A stretch of 64,000 nucleotides of DNA, taken from contig CM057471.1 in the NCBI GenBank assembly GCA_030035585.1, positions 68,782,319-68,846,318 of the forward strand. The letters run 5' to 3'. Below, piece after piece: positions 32,331-42,802 of the stretch. The notes below the pieces were generated by a model. That model worked only from the letters and a program-made list of their open reading frames with translations, was not told where the DNA came from and did no database searches. A program made the translations under genes and the position numbers. This DNA is from Dugong dugon. Lineage: Eukaryota > Chordata > Mammalia > Sirenia > Dugongidae. How positions within the stretch are numbered: the stretch's first letter is position 1; each line of letters starts with the position of its first letter.

Positions 32331-32809
32331 TACACACATCCCCAAAGACCTCCAACTCCTCTTTCTCACTATGTTGGGGAGTCCATTCTGGAACTGTCTA
32401 GGGAAGTCAGCAAACACAGGTGATCTTGGGCTGAACCCAGTGACAAGCTGATTTGTGGGTTCTCTTTAGTGCTGGGAACCGGGCATCTGTGGAATAGAGT
32501 GTCCATTTAACTTCCAGCCATGTGCCTGCCTTCCCACCATGGCCAAGACTTTGGTCAGGGGAGACAGTGATAACCCTAACTGATAAAGCGGAGGAGGTGT
32601 CATGCAGTCACCTAAGCTAGAGCCATAGATATCACCACCCACAGGCACTCGTCCCTCATTTTAGGGCCCTTTCAGACCAGCTCTTTGAGCTCCAGGTTAG
32701 GGGGCATCAGCGGCCTTGGCCCCCCTCCTCAGTAGGTGCTGCCCTGTTGACTTCTAGCACTACCTACTCCCCAAGCCCCACTGCCAAGCCCCACCACCTG
32801 CTGCAGAAA
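32331..32809. other. Unassigned sequence
   Basis: No repeat or gene recognised. Confidence 0.4.
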
Positions 32810-32890
32810 AGATAAGGCTGAAGAGCTGGGCTGAGGCCTGATTTAGAAGGGCCTTGAATTCTGAACTAAGGAATTTAGATTCTGTCCCAC
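32810..32890 (-). mobile_element. Small antisense L2 piece
   Basis: AGAAGGGCCTTGAATTCTGA, then AAGGAATTTAGATTCTGTCC corresponds to the antisense L2 phrase AGGGCCTTGTAGGCCATG followed by AAGGAGTTTGGATTTTATTC. Confidence 0.5.
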
Positions 32891-32914
32891 AAAAAAATAT
32901 GGAGCCACCTAAAA

Positions 32915-33110
32915 ATCAATATCCATTTTTAGAGCCTCTGCTAAGGGCCAGGCATTGTGTCTGACCCTTTCTGTACATTTTTTCATTTAATCTTCATTAC
33001 AACCTTGTGAGGTAGTTAAAATCATTATCCTTATTCTTACAGGTGATGAAATGAGGCCCAGAGAAGGGAGCAAAACCAGGATGAAAACCTTGGTTTGTGT
33101 GATTCTTAAT
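32915..33110 (-). mobile_element. MIR SINE, antisense
   Basis: GCTAAGGGCCAGGCATTGTG, TTCATTTAATCTTCATTACA, ACCTTGTGAGGTAGTTAAAA and GATGAAATGAGGCCCAGAGA. Confidence 0.8.
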
Positions 33111-33309
33111 CTTGTCCTCACTTTCTCGGGGCCAGCAGTCTATTGAACCTCTGAAGGTCAAGGACCTAGGACTCAGGAGAAGGTCTGAACTGGAGGCTGG
33201 GCAGAGAAGGCTGGTAGAAAATTATTTTCCATGTCTCATAAGATGTGGAGTCACCACAGTTGCAGCCCTAAACCTGTCTCACAGGGAAATTGCTTGGGAA
33301 CCATAAAAA

Positions 33310-33803
33310 TGAATGGCAATCCAGTGTTCATTGCAGCACTATTCACAATAGCCACAAGGTAGAAACAACCCAACGGTCCATCAACAGATGACTGGATAAA
33401 CAAAATGTGGTGTATAAATCCAACAGAACATCAATCTTCCATAAAGAGAAATGAAGTTCTGTTACATGGATGAACCTTGAAAACATTATGCTAGGTGAAA
33501 TATCAGACATAAAAGGACAAATATTGTATGATCCCAGTTACATGAATTGTCTAGAAGAGGCCAATGTATAGGGACAAAAGTTTATTAGTGGTTACCAGGG
33601 GCTGAAGGGGAAAAGGAGAATGGGGACTTATTGCTTAAGGGATACTGTGTTTCTGTTTGGGATGGTGAAAAACTTTTGAAAACACATAGTGGTGATGTTG
33701 GCCATGGTGAATGTAATTAGTGTCACTGAACTGTACACTTAAAATGGTTAAAACGGCAGTTTTTTTGTTATACATATTTTACCATAATAAAATAAAAAAT
33801 GCA
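33310..33803 (+). mobile_element. Old L1 3' end, sense
   Basis: CATTGCAGCACTATTCACAA, CAACCCAACGGTCCATCAAC, ATGGATGAACCTTGAAAACA, GTGGTTACCAGGGGCTGAAG and CTGTACACTTAAAATGGTTA are L1M ORF2-end and 3' UTR phrases in sense orientation. It ends in an A-rich tail. Confidence 0.88.
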
Positions 33804-34114
33804 TTTTCTAGAATTCTTAGAAATATTCATTTGGGGCTGTCCACATGGACATGAGGGGCTCTGGACTTTCAGTGAGGGGGCTGAAGCTAGGAATGGCAAG
33901 AGACAAGGCAAGGAAGGCCTTAGAGGTCATTCCAAAGGCCAAAAAGACTCAGTCCTATCCAAGGAATTCTGGCTTCAAAGTTTCTCTTTCCCAGGCCCCT
34001 CAGTGCCTCTAATTGTCTCCTGTGTCTCCCAGACCCTGACAAAGTCTTTTCAGGCTCTTTTCCCCAACCACTCCCAAAGGGACCTTTCTTGTCATGGCCA
34101 GCTCTAGACAGATC
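33804..34114. other. Unassigned sequence
   Basis: No gene or repeat seen; opposed frames 33799-34107 and 33920-34243 have no support. Confidence 0.4.
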
Positions 34115-34215
34115 ACACCCTTGGTTTAGAGTCAACTCTGCAAATCTCCGCTTCGTCACTTGTAAAATGGGAATAGTAATATCCACCCAGCAGTGCCCCT
34201 GGCCTTTCTCCCGAG
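34115..34215 (+). mobile_element. MIR SINE fragment
   Basis: TTGGTTTAGAGTCAACTCTG, CACTTGTAAAATGGGAATAG, TAATATCCACCCAGCAG. Confidence 0.6.
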
Positions 34216-34231
34216 GGTGAGACACAGTCAG

Positions 34232-34739
34232 TGTCTTGGTCATCTAGTGCTGCTATAACAGAAATACCACAAGTGGATGGCTTTAACAAAGACTAATTTA
34301 TTTCCTCCCAGTAAAGTAGGCTAAAAGTCCAAATTCAGGGCATCAGCTCCAGGGGAAGGCTTGCTCTCTCTGTTGACTTTCTCATCAATCTTCCCCCAGA
34401 CTAGGAGCTTCTCCACACAGGGACCCCAGGTCCAAAGGATGCGCTCTGCTCTTGGCACTGCTTTCTTGGTGGTATGAGGTCCCCTACTGTCTGCTTGCTT
34501 TCCTTTCCTTTTAACTCTTGTAAGATAAAAGGTGGTGCAGGCCACACCCCAGGGAAACTCCCTTTACATTGGATCAGGGATGTGACCTTAGAAAGGGTAT
34601 TACAATCCCACCCTAATCCTCTTTAACATAAAATTACAATCACAAAATGGAGGACAACCACACAATACCGGGGATTATGGCCCAGCCAAATTGATATGCA
34701 CATTTTGGAGGGGGGGGGGACATAATTCAGTCCATGACA
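34232..34739 (-). mobile_element. MaLR LTR, antisense, with likely 5-bp TSD
   Basis: TG...CA ends: TGTCTTGGTCATCTAGTGCT to AATTCAGTCCATGACA. Flanks GTCAG (34227-34231) and GTGAG (34740-34744) match at 4 of 5 positions. The body has GGCCACACCCCAGGGAAACT, a block similar to one I expect in the 1.6/22.4-kb family. A (G)n run lies at 34710-34719. Confidence 0.82.
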
Positions 34740-34744
34740 GTGAG

Positions 34745-35094
34745 ATTGCTTGGGGAAGCCCTGGGCTGCCAGGTGGCCTCAGGACAGCGAGCCTGTGTCC
34801 TCTGTCAGAGACAGCGTCTGTGCCTGTGCTCCATGGTCTGGCCACCATGGAAGGGAGGCCTGAACCAGTGGCTGCTCAGGCAGCTGCCCTAGGCCTTTGT
34901 GGTTCTGATCCAAACCACACTTCCCAGGAAGCCTCGGTCTTGTAAGGATCAAAGCACCCCTCCAAACAAGGCTTTTGTTTTCTCTGCAATCCTTTTTGTT
35001 CCCTCCAGTCATGATGAATCAATTGCAAGTCCCCAAACATGTTATTTTCTCTCACTTCTGGGACTCTGCACACGTTGCTTACCGGCAAAAGCTC
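34745..35094. other. Unassigned sequence
   Basis: No gene or repeat recognised; several overlapping frames on both strands cancel as evidence. Confidence 0.4.
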
Positions 35095-35265
35095 TCTTCT
35101 AGTCTGATTTGCCTGACTAATTCCTATTCAGCCTTCAGGTTCAGAGCTCAGCTTAGACACTTCTTCCTTCAGGAAGCCTTCCTGACCCCCGGGCTGGGTA
35201 GGTGTTACTCCTCTGTGCTCCCCAGACCCATGTGGACTGGCTTTTGGGGTGTCTTGGAGGCGTGA
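35095..35265 (+). mobile_element. L2 LINE fragment, sense
   Basis: TTCCTATTCAGCCTTCAGGT, TCAGAGCTCAGCTTAGACAC and AGGAAGCCTTCCTGACCCCC. Confidence 0.75.
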
Positions 35266-35650
35266 ATGGAAGATGAGGCAGGAGAGATGGGGGGTCATGG
35301 CCTCCTGTTTATTGTCCACACCTGTGGTGGGAGAGGGACCTGGGAGCTGGGGGAGGCATGGGCTGGGCTGGGGTGCACCACTGTGGTGGCTACCTGGATG
35401 TTCCCTAAGCTCAGCCTCTCCTGGGAAGGGCCCAGGTGTGGCGCTTTGTGATTCTGGCCCCAAGGGTGGCTCTACTTACCTGGCGGATGGGAACAGGAGG
35501 CAGTACCTTGTCCCTGGAGGATCTGAGCCACCAGCTGGCAGGGCCCAAAGCAGCACTGCCAACCCCAAACTCTCTCCCGCCAAGAGGGCGCACGGCAAGA
35601 AGGGAGAGAAGGGAAGTCTGTGCCAAGACAGGGCAGATCTAAGTCAAGGA
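35266..35650. other. GC-rich unique block
   Basis: GC-rich and non-repetitive. On the minus strand a textbook splice donor CAG|GTAAGT occurs at about 35474-35482, but no paired acceptor or conserved frame is visible. The 164-codon + frame at 35249-35743 runs into the TG-rich tract and has no domain. I do not call a gene. Confidence 0.35.
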
Positions 35651-35654
35651 TTTA

Positions 35655-36290
35655 GCTCTGTGTACGTTTGTGTCAGTAAACAGTGTGTACAACTGCGTGT
35701 GGCCTATGTTAACATGTATGTGTGTAAGTCGGCTGGTATCTGACTGTGCATGTATGTGTGTAAGTGTAGCTTTGTGTCTCTGTGCACAACTATGCCATCT
35801 GTGGGGGTCCCTGTGCATGTGTGTACCTATGGAATGTGTTAGCACATGTAATCCATGTGTCAATTCATGCATATGTGATGTAGGCAATTATGTTTTAACA
35901 AATAGTCTAATGATTATGTACTCTGGTCTTATACTTTCTCACATCAGGGTTCAAATCCCAGCTCAACCACTTCCTAGCTCTGTTACCTCAGGCAAGTCAG
36001 TTCACTTCTCTGAGTCTTATTTTCCTCATTACAATGGGGATAAAAATAATTTCCATCTTGACTGGTTTTTGCAAAAGGATTAGGTAAAACAATGTATGTC
36101 GTGTCTAGCAATGTAGCATAGTGCCCGGTTGACAATTACTGTTATTATGTGTGTTTGTGGCTATGTGGCAGTCTATGGGTTTATGTGTCTATCTAAGCAT
36201 GTGTTTATGTGCCAGTCTGGGGCTAAGTGTGTAACTTCATGTGTTTATGTGTAAGCATGTGTGTCAGCATAGGTATGTGCCTATATTTCA
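35655..36290. repeat. TG-rich low-complexity tract enclosing a MIR
   Basis: Degenerate ATGTGTGT runs at 35655-35890 and 36145-36290 flank a MIR. The Cys/Val-rich frame 35670-36083 is an artefact. Confidence 0.8.
35905..36145 (+). mobile_element. MIR SINE, sense
   Basis: GGGTTCAAATCCCAGCTCAA, CTAGCTCTGTTACCTCAGGC, TCTCTGAGTCTTATTTTCCT and GTAGCATAGTGCCCGG. The former B box GGTTCAAATCC is readable. Confidence 0.85.
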
Positions 36291-36995
36291 GCTTTCAGCT
36301 CAAGTGCCAGGATGACCACAAGAAGGAGATTTAAGTTGCTAATCCTCTTTCAACCTCCTCAATCCTTGACCCTTGGTCTTTGAAAAGAGATGATTGTTCT
36401 TTCCAAAAATCAAGTTTTCAGTAACCTAGAGCCCAGACACACACACACACAAAAACCCCTATACCCAGGTAACATGTATGTGGTGCCCATGTGCGCACAC
36501 ATATACACAGACGTTAGCATCCATGATCGTCCATGGCTCACCTACATATCCCCAGCTGTCAGCCCAGGAGCAAACACAAGGTGGGGACCAATTAATACTT
36601 CTTGACTGAGTGTCTCTATCTTGACCTTGGAAGGGGCTGGAAATCTCTGCAAGCCAAAAACATCCTGAGCCTGACAGTTAGAGAGAGGCAGGCCCTGAAT
36701 CCTGTCTCCAACTTGGAGGTCAAAGGATGAGGAGGCTACTGCATGTATCTTACAGCAAAAAGCTCAGACTTGGAGTCAGATGGAAGTGGGTTCAATCCCT
36801 TCTCCCCCATTGGACCATCAGACCAAGGAGGACTACACTTGGCTGCACTTTCTCTGAGTCCACTGCCTTGGCCTGGCTGCCAACCCAGTGCTATAGATAG
36901 AGGAAACTCAACCAAAGTCATACCTTCAGGGAGCTCCAGATCCCAACCAGGTCATCCCAGCAGGGTGTGACATGGCCCAGGGAATTATGGGGCAT
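36291..36995. other. Mostly unique sequence with a MIR remnant
   Basis: A MIR 5' piece at about 36750-36805 (AGACTTGGAGTCAGATGGAA, then GTGGGTTCAATCCC). The rest is unassigned. Confidence 0.4.
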
Positions 36996-37385
36996 TGTTA
37001 CGAGGTGGAAAGTCCAGGTTCTTATTCAGCATGACTTGTATTGGCCAATAAACGAGAGACTGAGGTGGGAGAACAAAAAGGCAATTTTATTTTGTTGTAC
37101 AAGGAAATGGAGTCAGTCAGTGCTTACTGCTGCCAAGACTGCTTGCCAGTCTTTTAAAGGGGTTTACAAGTAGGGAGTTCATACAAGTTACGTCAACAAC
37201 ATTCTTAATCATACTATGCAGGTGCAATGGGGTTTACATGTAAAACCTCCAAGCAAAAGCAGGATCCAAATGCAAAGCTGGGAGGTGGAGGGGAGGGAAG
37301 ACCAGCAAAGGAAATGATATTGCGATACAACACTGTAGGGGAGGAAGCCAGGTAAAGAACACAACATTGTGGAGGTTCTGTCTCA
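36996..37385 (-). mobile_element. Compact solo LTR (ERV1-like), antisense, 4-bp TSD
   Basis: On the minus strand the 390-bp unit runs from TGAGACAGAACC to CCACCTCGTAACA. It is flanked by GCAT on both sides (36992-36995 and 37386-37389). It has a TATA-like CTTTAAAAG and an AATAAA signal about 90 bp before the 3' end, i.e. a U3-R-U5 layout. No internal retroviral sequence remains. A 4-bp TSD and TG...CA ends suit a gammaretrovirus-like family; the exact family is not identified. Confidence 0.72.
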
Positions 37386-37589
37386 GCATGACTGGGGAGT
37401 GGGGTAAATCCAGCCTGGGGACCCAGGGAAGAAAGAGTCTGGCCTAGTCCAGGAAGTGGGTGAGCTACGCTACTCCAAATAGGCGCCAGAGAGATGGATA
37501 ATGAAATAAAGAGTAAGTGCTTAGCAATTTGACAAAGTAATTTTATGTTTGTTAAATCTAACAATTTTTTAAAATGGAACTCATATTTG

Positions 37590-38145
37590 TGTCTTTTTTG
37601 AAAATCAGATTTATTAGGGAATAAATTACATACAGTGCAATTTACACTTTTTGACTACAATTCTATGATTTTTGACAAATACATACGATCATGTAGCTAC
37701 CACCACAATCAACATATGGAACATTTCCATCGTTCTAAAAAGTTCCATCATAATCCTTTACTGTCAATTCTCAGCCTCCAGCAAAACTGATCTGTTTTCT
37801 GTCCCTACAGTTTCGGTTTTTCCAGAATGTCATATAAATGGAATCATACAGATTGTAGCCTTTTGAAGCTGGCTTCTTTCACTTAGCACAATGCATTTGA
37901 GACTCATCCATGCTGTCATGTTTATCAGTAGTTCCTTTCTTTATATTGCCGAGTAGTAGTTCACGGTTTAGATGTACCACAGTTTGTTTCTCCATTCACC
38001 ACTGAAAGGCATTTGAGTTGTTTCTAGTTTTTGGTAATTATGAATAAAACCACTATAAATATTCACAAACAGATTTTTGTGTGGACATATGATTTAATTT
38101 ATTTTGGTTGAATACCTGGGGGTAGGATTGCTGGGACTGTTGCCA
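37590..38145 (-). mobile_element. Old L1M 3' end, antisense
   Basis: ACAGTGCAATTTACACTTTT, AACATTTCCATCGTTCTAAA, ATGTCATATAAATGGAATCA, TTCACTTAGCACAATGCATT and GGGTAGGATTGCTGGGA. Confidence 0.85.
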
Positions 38146-38344
38146 AGTGAATGTTTGGCTATAAGAAACGGCTTAACTGTTTTCTGAGATGGTAATACCT
38201 CTCTCTCTGTCTCTTTTTTTCTATTTAATCTTTTTTTCTAGTAGCTGATTTTTATTGTATTTTACAAAAGCGTTGGGCCATGATGGATTGGAAGGGAAAA
38301 AAAAAAGCAAGTTGGTCCTACCCCACAGATAGTTTGAGAAGCAC
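38146..38344. other. T-rich/A-rich sequence with a MER5 end
   Basis: Ends near 38318-38348 with ACCCCACAGATAGTTTGAGA then AGCACTAG, resembling the MER5 right TIR. Confidence 0.45.
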
Positions 38345-38830
38345 TAGTTTGAGAAGGGTCTCCAGATGAAACATTGGGAGCAAAGCTTCCTGGCAGAGAG
38401 AACAGCTTGTGCAAAGGCCCGAAGCAAGGAGTGGGCATTGTGCACCCAGAGAACTACAATGAAAATTTTCAGCTCAAATGGAGTGTGGGAGGGGGGAAGG
38501 GAGGTGTTTGGTGAGCTTCGAGGCTGGGAATGGGGGCAGGGGCCAGATGGTACAAGCTGTTGTTGGAGGATGAGTTGGGACTTTACAGGGAGGGGTGATG
38601 TAGGTCCATTGAAGGATATTAAGCTGGAGAGGAAAATAATTTGATTTACATTTCAAAAAGACCCCTCTGGCTGGGAGTGGCAGCTCCCTGGAGGCAGGGA
38701 GGCTCTTGCAGTCATCCAGGCCAGAGATGGGACACCAGGACTAGGGTGGCAGCAGTAGTGGGGCTTAGAAGGTAAAATAGACAGGCTTTGGGGGTGGGCT
38801 AGATGTGGATGGAGAGTAAAGCTTTGAATG
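38345..38830 (-). mobile_element. L2 LINE fragment, antisense
   Basis: GGCAGAGAGAACAGCTTGTG, AAATAATTTGATTTACATTT, AAAAAGACCCCTCTGGCTGG and GCAGTCATCCAGGCCAGAGA follow L2 in reverse complement. Confidence 0.83.
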
Positions 38831-38929
38831 AGGTGAGTGGGACCCAGCTTCCCTCGCTTGGACTCAGTGCCCCTTTAGGGGAGTCAATGGGACAGAGAGG
38901 AGCCTAGGGGGGTGGGAGTCAAGTGGAGA

Positions 38930-39150
38930 GAGGAGACCTCCCGCTCGGGGCTGCAGGGGCTGCAGAGCCTGCCTTCGGGAGTGCCTCTCCCGTCCAATCG
39001 GACCTGATTCAGCTGTCACTCCATTAGGCCAGGCCTCTGAAAGGTCCCCAAAGAGCCGGTGATTTGTGCAGGCCTGGCTGACCCATTGTCCCGCTGGGAT
39101 TCGATCTTTGCCAAGAGTAACAAAGAGTTCAGCAAAGAGCTGGCTCTAGG
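38930..39150. promoter_or_regulatory. Candidate conserved noncoding / enhancer-like block
   Basis: Unique block with eight CpGs in about 180 bp. It contains GTCCAATCGG (CCAAT core), CAGCTGTCA, and a nuclear-receptor-like stretch AACAAAGAGTTCAGCAAAGA at 39118-39137. Not repeat derived as far as I can see. Function is inference. Confidence 0.35.
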
Positions 39151-40480
39151 TTTGGGATAGGGAGTGGGGAGGAGGTAGGAAGAGGGGGAGGGGTCATGTC
39201 AGGCCCAGGCCCAGCTGAGGACATTGCTTTCAGCCTTCCTCTCGAGCTTGTGTGGATCTGTAGGTGTTTGCACTCATGTGCTTGTGGCTGTAATTTGTGT
39301 GCAGGCACTGGAGTGTGCACGTGAATATGTGAGGGTGCACTGAGCATCTCTCTGCATGCATCTGTGTGCACATTTGAGCATGAGCCCATCTTGATACGTG
39401 CGTGATGTTAGTCTTTGTCTGCCCTTCAGATCTGCTCTCTGCCCTCCTCTATACCCCAAGGAGGCTGACCGTGTGGACCACATCAACCACCAACTTCTAG
39501 TTGATTTGGCTAATGGGTGATCTGAGCAGGAGATCAGAGGGCAGGGGATGGGACTTGGGACAGGTTGTCCCCCTCCCCATCAGGCTGTGGATTGAAAGTG
39601 GCTGGGTTTCCCTCCAACTGCCACAATCTCTGTTGGGCCGTCCTCTCCACAGCTACAGTTCTTACTGATTCCCGTAGTTGCTTGTTCCCCTTGACCGTCA
39701 GGTCCAGGGCTTCTAATGCCTCCCTGCTGTTGCTAGCCCCTTGGTTCTTCATCATTGCTTCTCAGCTTCCTTTCACCCTGCCCTCACCTTTGTAAATGTG
39801 CCCTTTATTAAATCCTCCTCACCTCTTTTGAGTTCGCCAACTGTTTCCTCCTGGGATGCTGACTGAGACAACAGGTGTGCACATTTGTGTTTGCGTGTAT
39901 ATGTGCATACCTGCATCTCTTGGGGGGGCAGTACCTGCATGCACATCGGTGTGTATTTGTGTACATGTATGCATGTGCCTTGTACATGTGGGCATCCTTA
40001 CATGTGCACATGTGACCATTTATGATTGTGGACACATGTGCACGTATGCTCACGTGGGTATGCATGTGTGTGCATTTTTTGGTGTGTTTCTGCCTGTTCA
40101 TAGAGGTATATTTCAGCTGTGTTTGGTGTGACTGTGTGTGCGTGTTTTGGGTGGGACCTGTCGGGCAGGGCTGATGGTGTATGGCTACAAGTGTGTGGGC
40201 TGGCAAAGCCAGAGTCAGGGAGGAGTCCTGAGAGTTGCAGGTGCAGGCTTCTATGGGCTCCCAGGCAGCCAAGTATCCCAGAGAAGCTCCTCCCAGGCTC
40301 CCCCTTGGGGCCTCTTAAGAAGCTTTGCCTCTCCACAGAGACCTTCTCCCAGGAGCTCAGCTTGTTTTGTTAAAAAAGACATCACTGAGGGACCTTCGCT
40401 GCCTCCAGCATTACTCTCTGGGATGTCCCCTCTGTCCCCGGCTGGGAGGAGGTGACCTCTTCTGACTGCAGTCTCAAAGC
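39151..40480. other. Unique sequence with TG-rich tracts
   Basis: TG-rich degenerate runs at 39240-39400 and 39870-40150. The 154-codon antisense and other frames there are low-complexity artefacts. 39420-39860 and 40180-40480 hold no recognised gene or repeat. Confidence 0.45.
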
Positions 40481-40559
40481 CTCGTCACTTGGCTGTATCA
40501 TACAACGTTCAGAGAGCAAGACCTACCCTTATGGAAAGGTTTAACATCTTTACTCCATA

Positions 40560-41480
40560 AAAGGCTCATGCAAACAAGACTTGAAAACCAGAAGTTGTAT
40601 AGAAAATGATGGGCAGAGTCAACACTATACAGATAAAAGAATTCTGTGCAGTGAAAGGAATCAAACAAATTTAAAAGACAAACAAATTGACTGTAAATAA
40701 ATATCTGTATGTTGACAAAGAGTAATGCCTACAAAGAGTTCTTGCTAACAAATAAGGCAATAACAATCCAGTAGTAAAATGGGCTAGATATATGGTAAGG
40801 CATTTCAAAAAGAAGTATCATCAATGGCCAATAAATAAATGAAGAAAGCTTAAACTCGTTAGTATTTACTAATCTAAACAGATTGACAGTGTTCAATGAT
40901 GGAGAAGATGTGGGGGAAATGAGCACACTCATATGCTGTTGGTGGAAATACAAGTTGATATCACTTGGGAGGGGGGTAATTTAGCACTGTTTATTAAAAT
41001 ATAAGGTATGCATACACTACACCCCTTGTTATTCTACTTGTAAAAATTTGTCCTACAAAATTACTAGTACATGCACGCAAAGATATATTTGCAAGGTTAT
41101 TCCCTAGAGCATTGTCAGTCATACAAAGAATTTTAGAAACAAATGTCCTTCAGAAGAAATATGGTTGAATAAATTGTGCTATATCTATACTCTGGAATAC
41201 TACGGTGCTATTAAAAATGAGTGAAGTAGATCTGTATTGCTGACCTACAAAGATATCCATAATATTTTTGCCAGCATAAAAAGCAAAATTTTAAACAATA
41301 TGTATTAGCTAATCCCACTTTTGTTTCTGAAAAAAATTTTCTGTGTATAAATGGGCTTAATATTTTGAAAATTATTAATGTTTTTCTTTTTTATTTGAAT
41401 ACATGATCTTTGCATTAGTTGGCCAGGGAATACTTTTCTGCCTGGGGCAGGGAGAGGGGTAGTGGGATTAGCAATGTTAC
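40560..41480 (+). mobile_element. Old L1M ORF2-end relic, sense
   Basis: AATGGCCAATAAATAAATGA, TGATGGAGAAGATGTGGGGG, CATATGCTGTTGGTGGAAAT, CTGGAATACTACGGTGCTAT and AAAGATATCCATAATATTTT are L1 ORF2-end phrases. Heavily mutated with no usable frame. Confidence 0.78.
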
Positions 41481-41875
41481 AGAAGAAATAAAAATGGAAA
41501 CCCCGGCAAATTCAGCTGCTGACGTTCAAAAATAGGAATTTGCAGCCAGGTAATAGTCAAGTTCCTTTAGCTCCTATATATCAATGAAATATTTAGCCGC
41601 GTGGTTAGAGTTGGAAGGAAGGATGTGACACTGGGGAAAGCCTGCCCCAAAGACGGACATGAGGAGAGAAAGGCAGGAAAGGCAGTGAGGCCGTGAGACA
41701 TGAGGGCCCAATTTCACTTCTTGGGGCCTGACTAGGGGCAAGAGTGTTAGAAAAGGAATGTTATCACTATGCACAGACAGGCTGTGGCCTCTATTCCCCA
41801 TTTTCTCCTCAGGAAGAGAATTTTGAGGATGCCACCACAAAATCTGTTTTCCAACATAAAAAGCAAAACATGAAC

Positions 41876-42802
41876 TGTGGGAGCCACCCTCCAAGATGAC
41901 CCCCAATGATCCTCACCTCTTTGGGTTCCTATTGGGAGATAATTCTCACATTTCTGCAGGGCTTGTGAGCAAGGCACTGACTGTCCTTTGTTCTGGGCTG
42001 TCTTTTCAAGGATATTTGTATAGCAAACAGCCTTGGAAGTAGAGATAGTGTCTCTCTGGAGCAAACGGCAGGCACGCTTACTGCCCATTATAAAAGATTC
42101 AGTTTCCCTAAGTCAGAGCTCCTTTCCTATAACACAACCCACTGTGTGTGCAGGTGATATCTGACCCTCTTCATGTTGCCCTGTGAGAACTGGGGCTCAG
42201 GGAACTGGTGCAAAATACTGATGTTATTGCTGTGAGTAATAAACTATCCCTCATCTCTGACCAGGAATCTTGTGTCTTCTACTAGCATCTGTGAAACTGT
42301 GTCAGGCTAACTTAATAACTTGCAAGTAGGGCAAAATCTTGACAGTCCTCTACTACATTGAATCAGGACTGATCATGTGGTGAACAGAATATGGTGGGAG
42401 AGATGCCATGTGACTTCAGGCCTAAGTTTTAAAAGACAGTATGGTTTCTGTTTGACTCTCTTGGGATGCTGTCTCTTGAATACCAGTCTACATGCTGTGA
42501 GGAAGTCCAAGATGACCTGTGGAGAGGTCCACCTAGAGAAGACCTGACAGCCAGCCCCAGCTTGCCAGAAATCTGAGTGAGCCAGCTTGGAAATGGACTA
42601 TCACTCTGGTCAGATTTTCAGACAATTGCAGTCCTGGCTTACATCTTAGAGTAATCTCAGGGGTACCTCAGCCAGAACTGCCCAGCCAAGCCACTCCCAG
42701 ATTCTTAACTCAGAGAAACCATGAGAGGTAGTAAATGATTATTGTTGTTACAAGCCACTACATTTTGAAATTATTTGTTATGCAGCATAGATAATTAATA
42801 CA
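41876..42802 (+). mobile_element. MLT1-type (MaLR) LTR, sense, split by a solo LTR
   Basis: Left part TGTGGGAGCCACCCTCCAAG; right part AATATGGTGGGAGAGATGCC, GGAGAGGTCCACCTAGAGAA, AGCCACTACATTTTGAAATT to the end ATAGATAATTAATACA. Nested LTR at 41964-42304. Confidence 0.85.
41964..42304 (+). mobile_element. Compact solo LTR nested in MLT1, 4-bp TSD GGCT
   Basis: A 341-bp unit from TGTGAGCAAGGCACTGACTG to GAAACTGTGTCA, flanked by GGCT at 41960-41963 and 42305-42308. A TATA box CATTATAAAAG lies at 42086-42096 and AATAAA at 42238-42243. No internal region. TG...CA ends and a 4-bp TSD suggest an ERV1-like LTR; it is younger than the MLT1. Confidence 0.75.

Noticed and set aside
35580..35600. CTCF site at CCGCCAAGAGGGCGCA
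   Set aside because: Looks close, but an extra A breaks the core register, so it does not match the consensus spacing.
35249..35743. 164-codon + reading frame in GC-rich DNA
   Set aside because: No recognisable domain, frames of similar length exist on the opposite strand, and it runs into TG-rich low-complexity sequence.
39808..40272. 154-codon antisense frame, His/Thr-rich
   Set aside because: Produced by a TG/CA-rich low-complexity tract.
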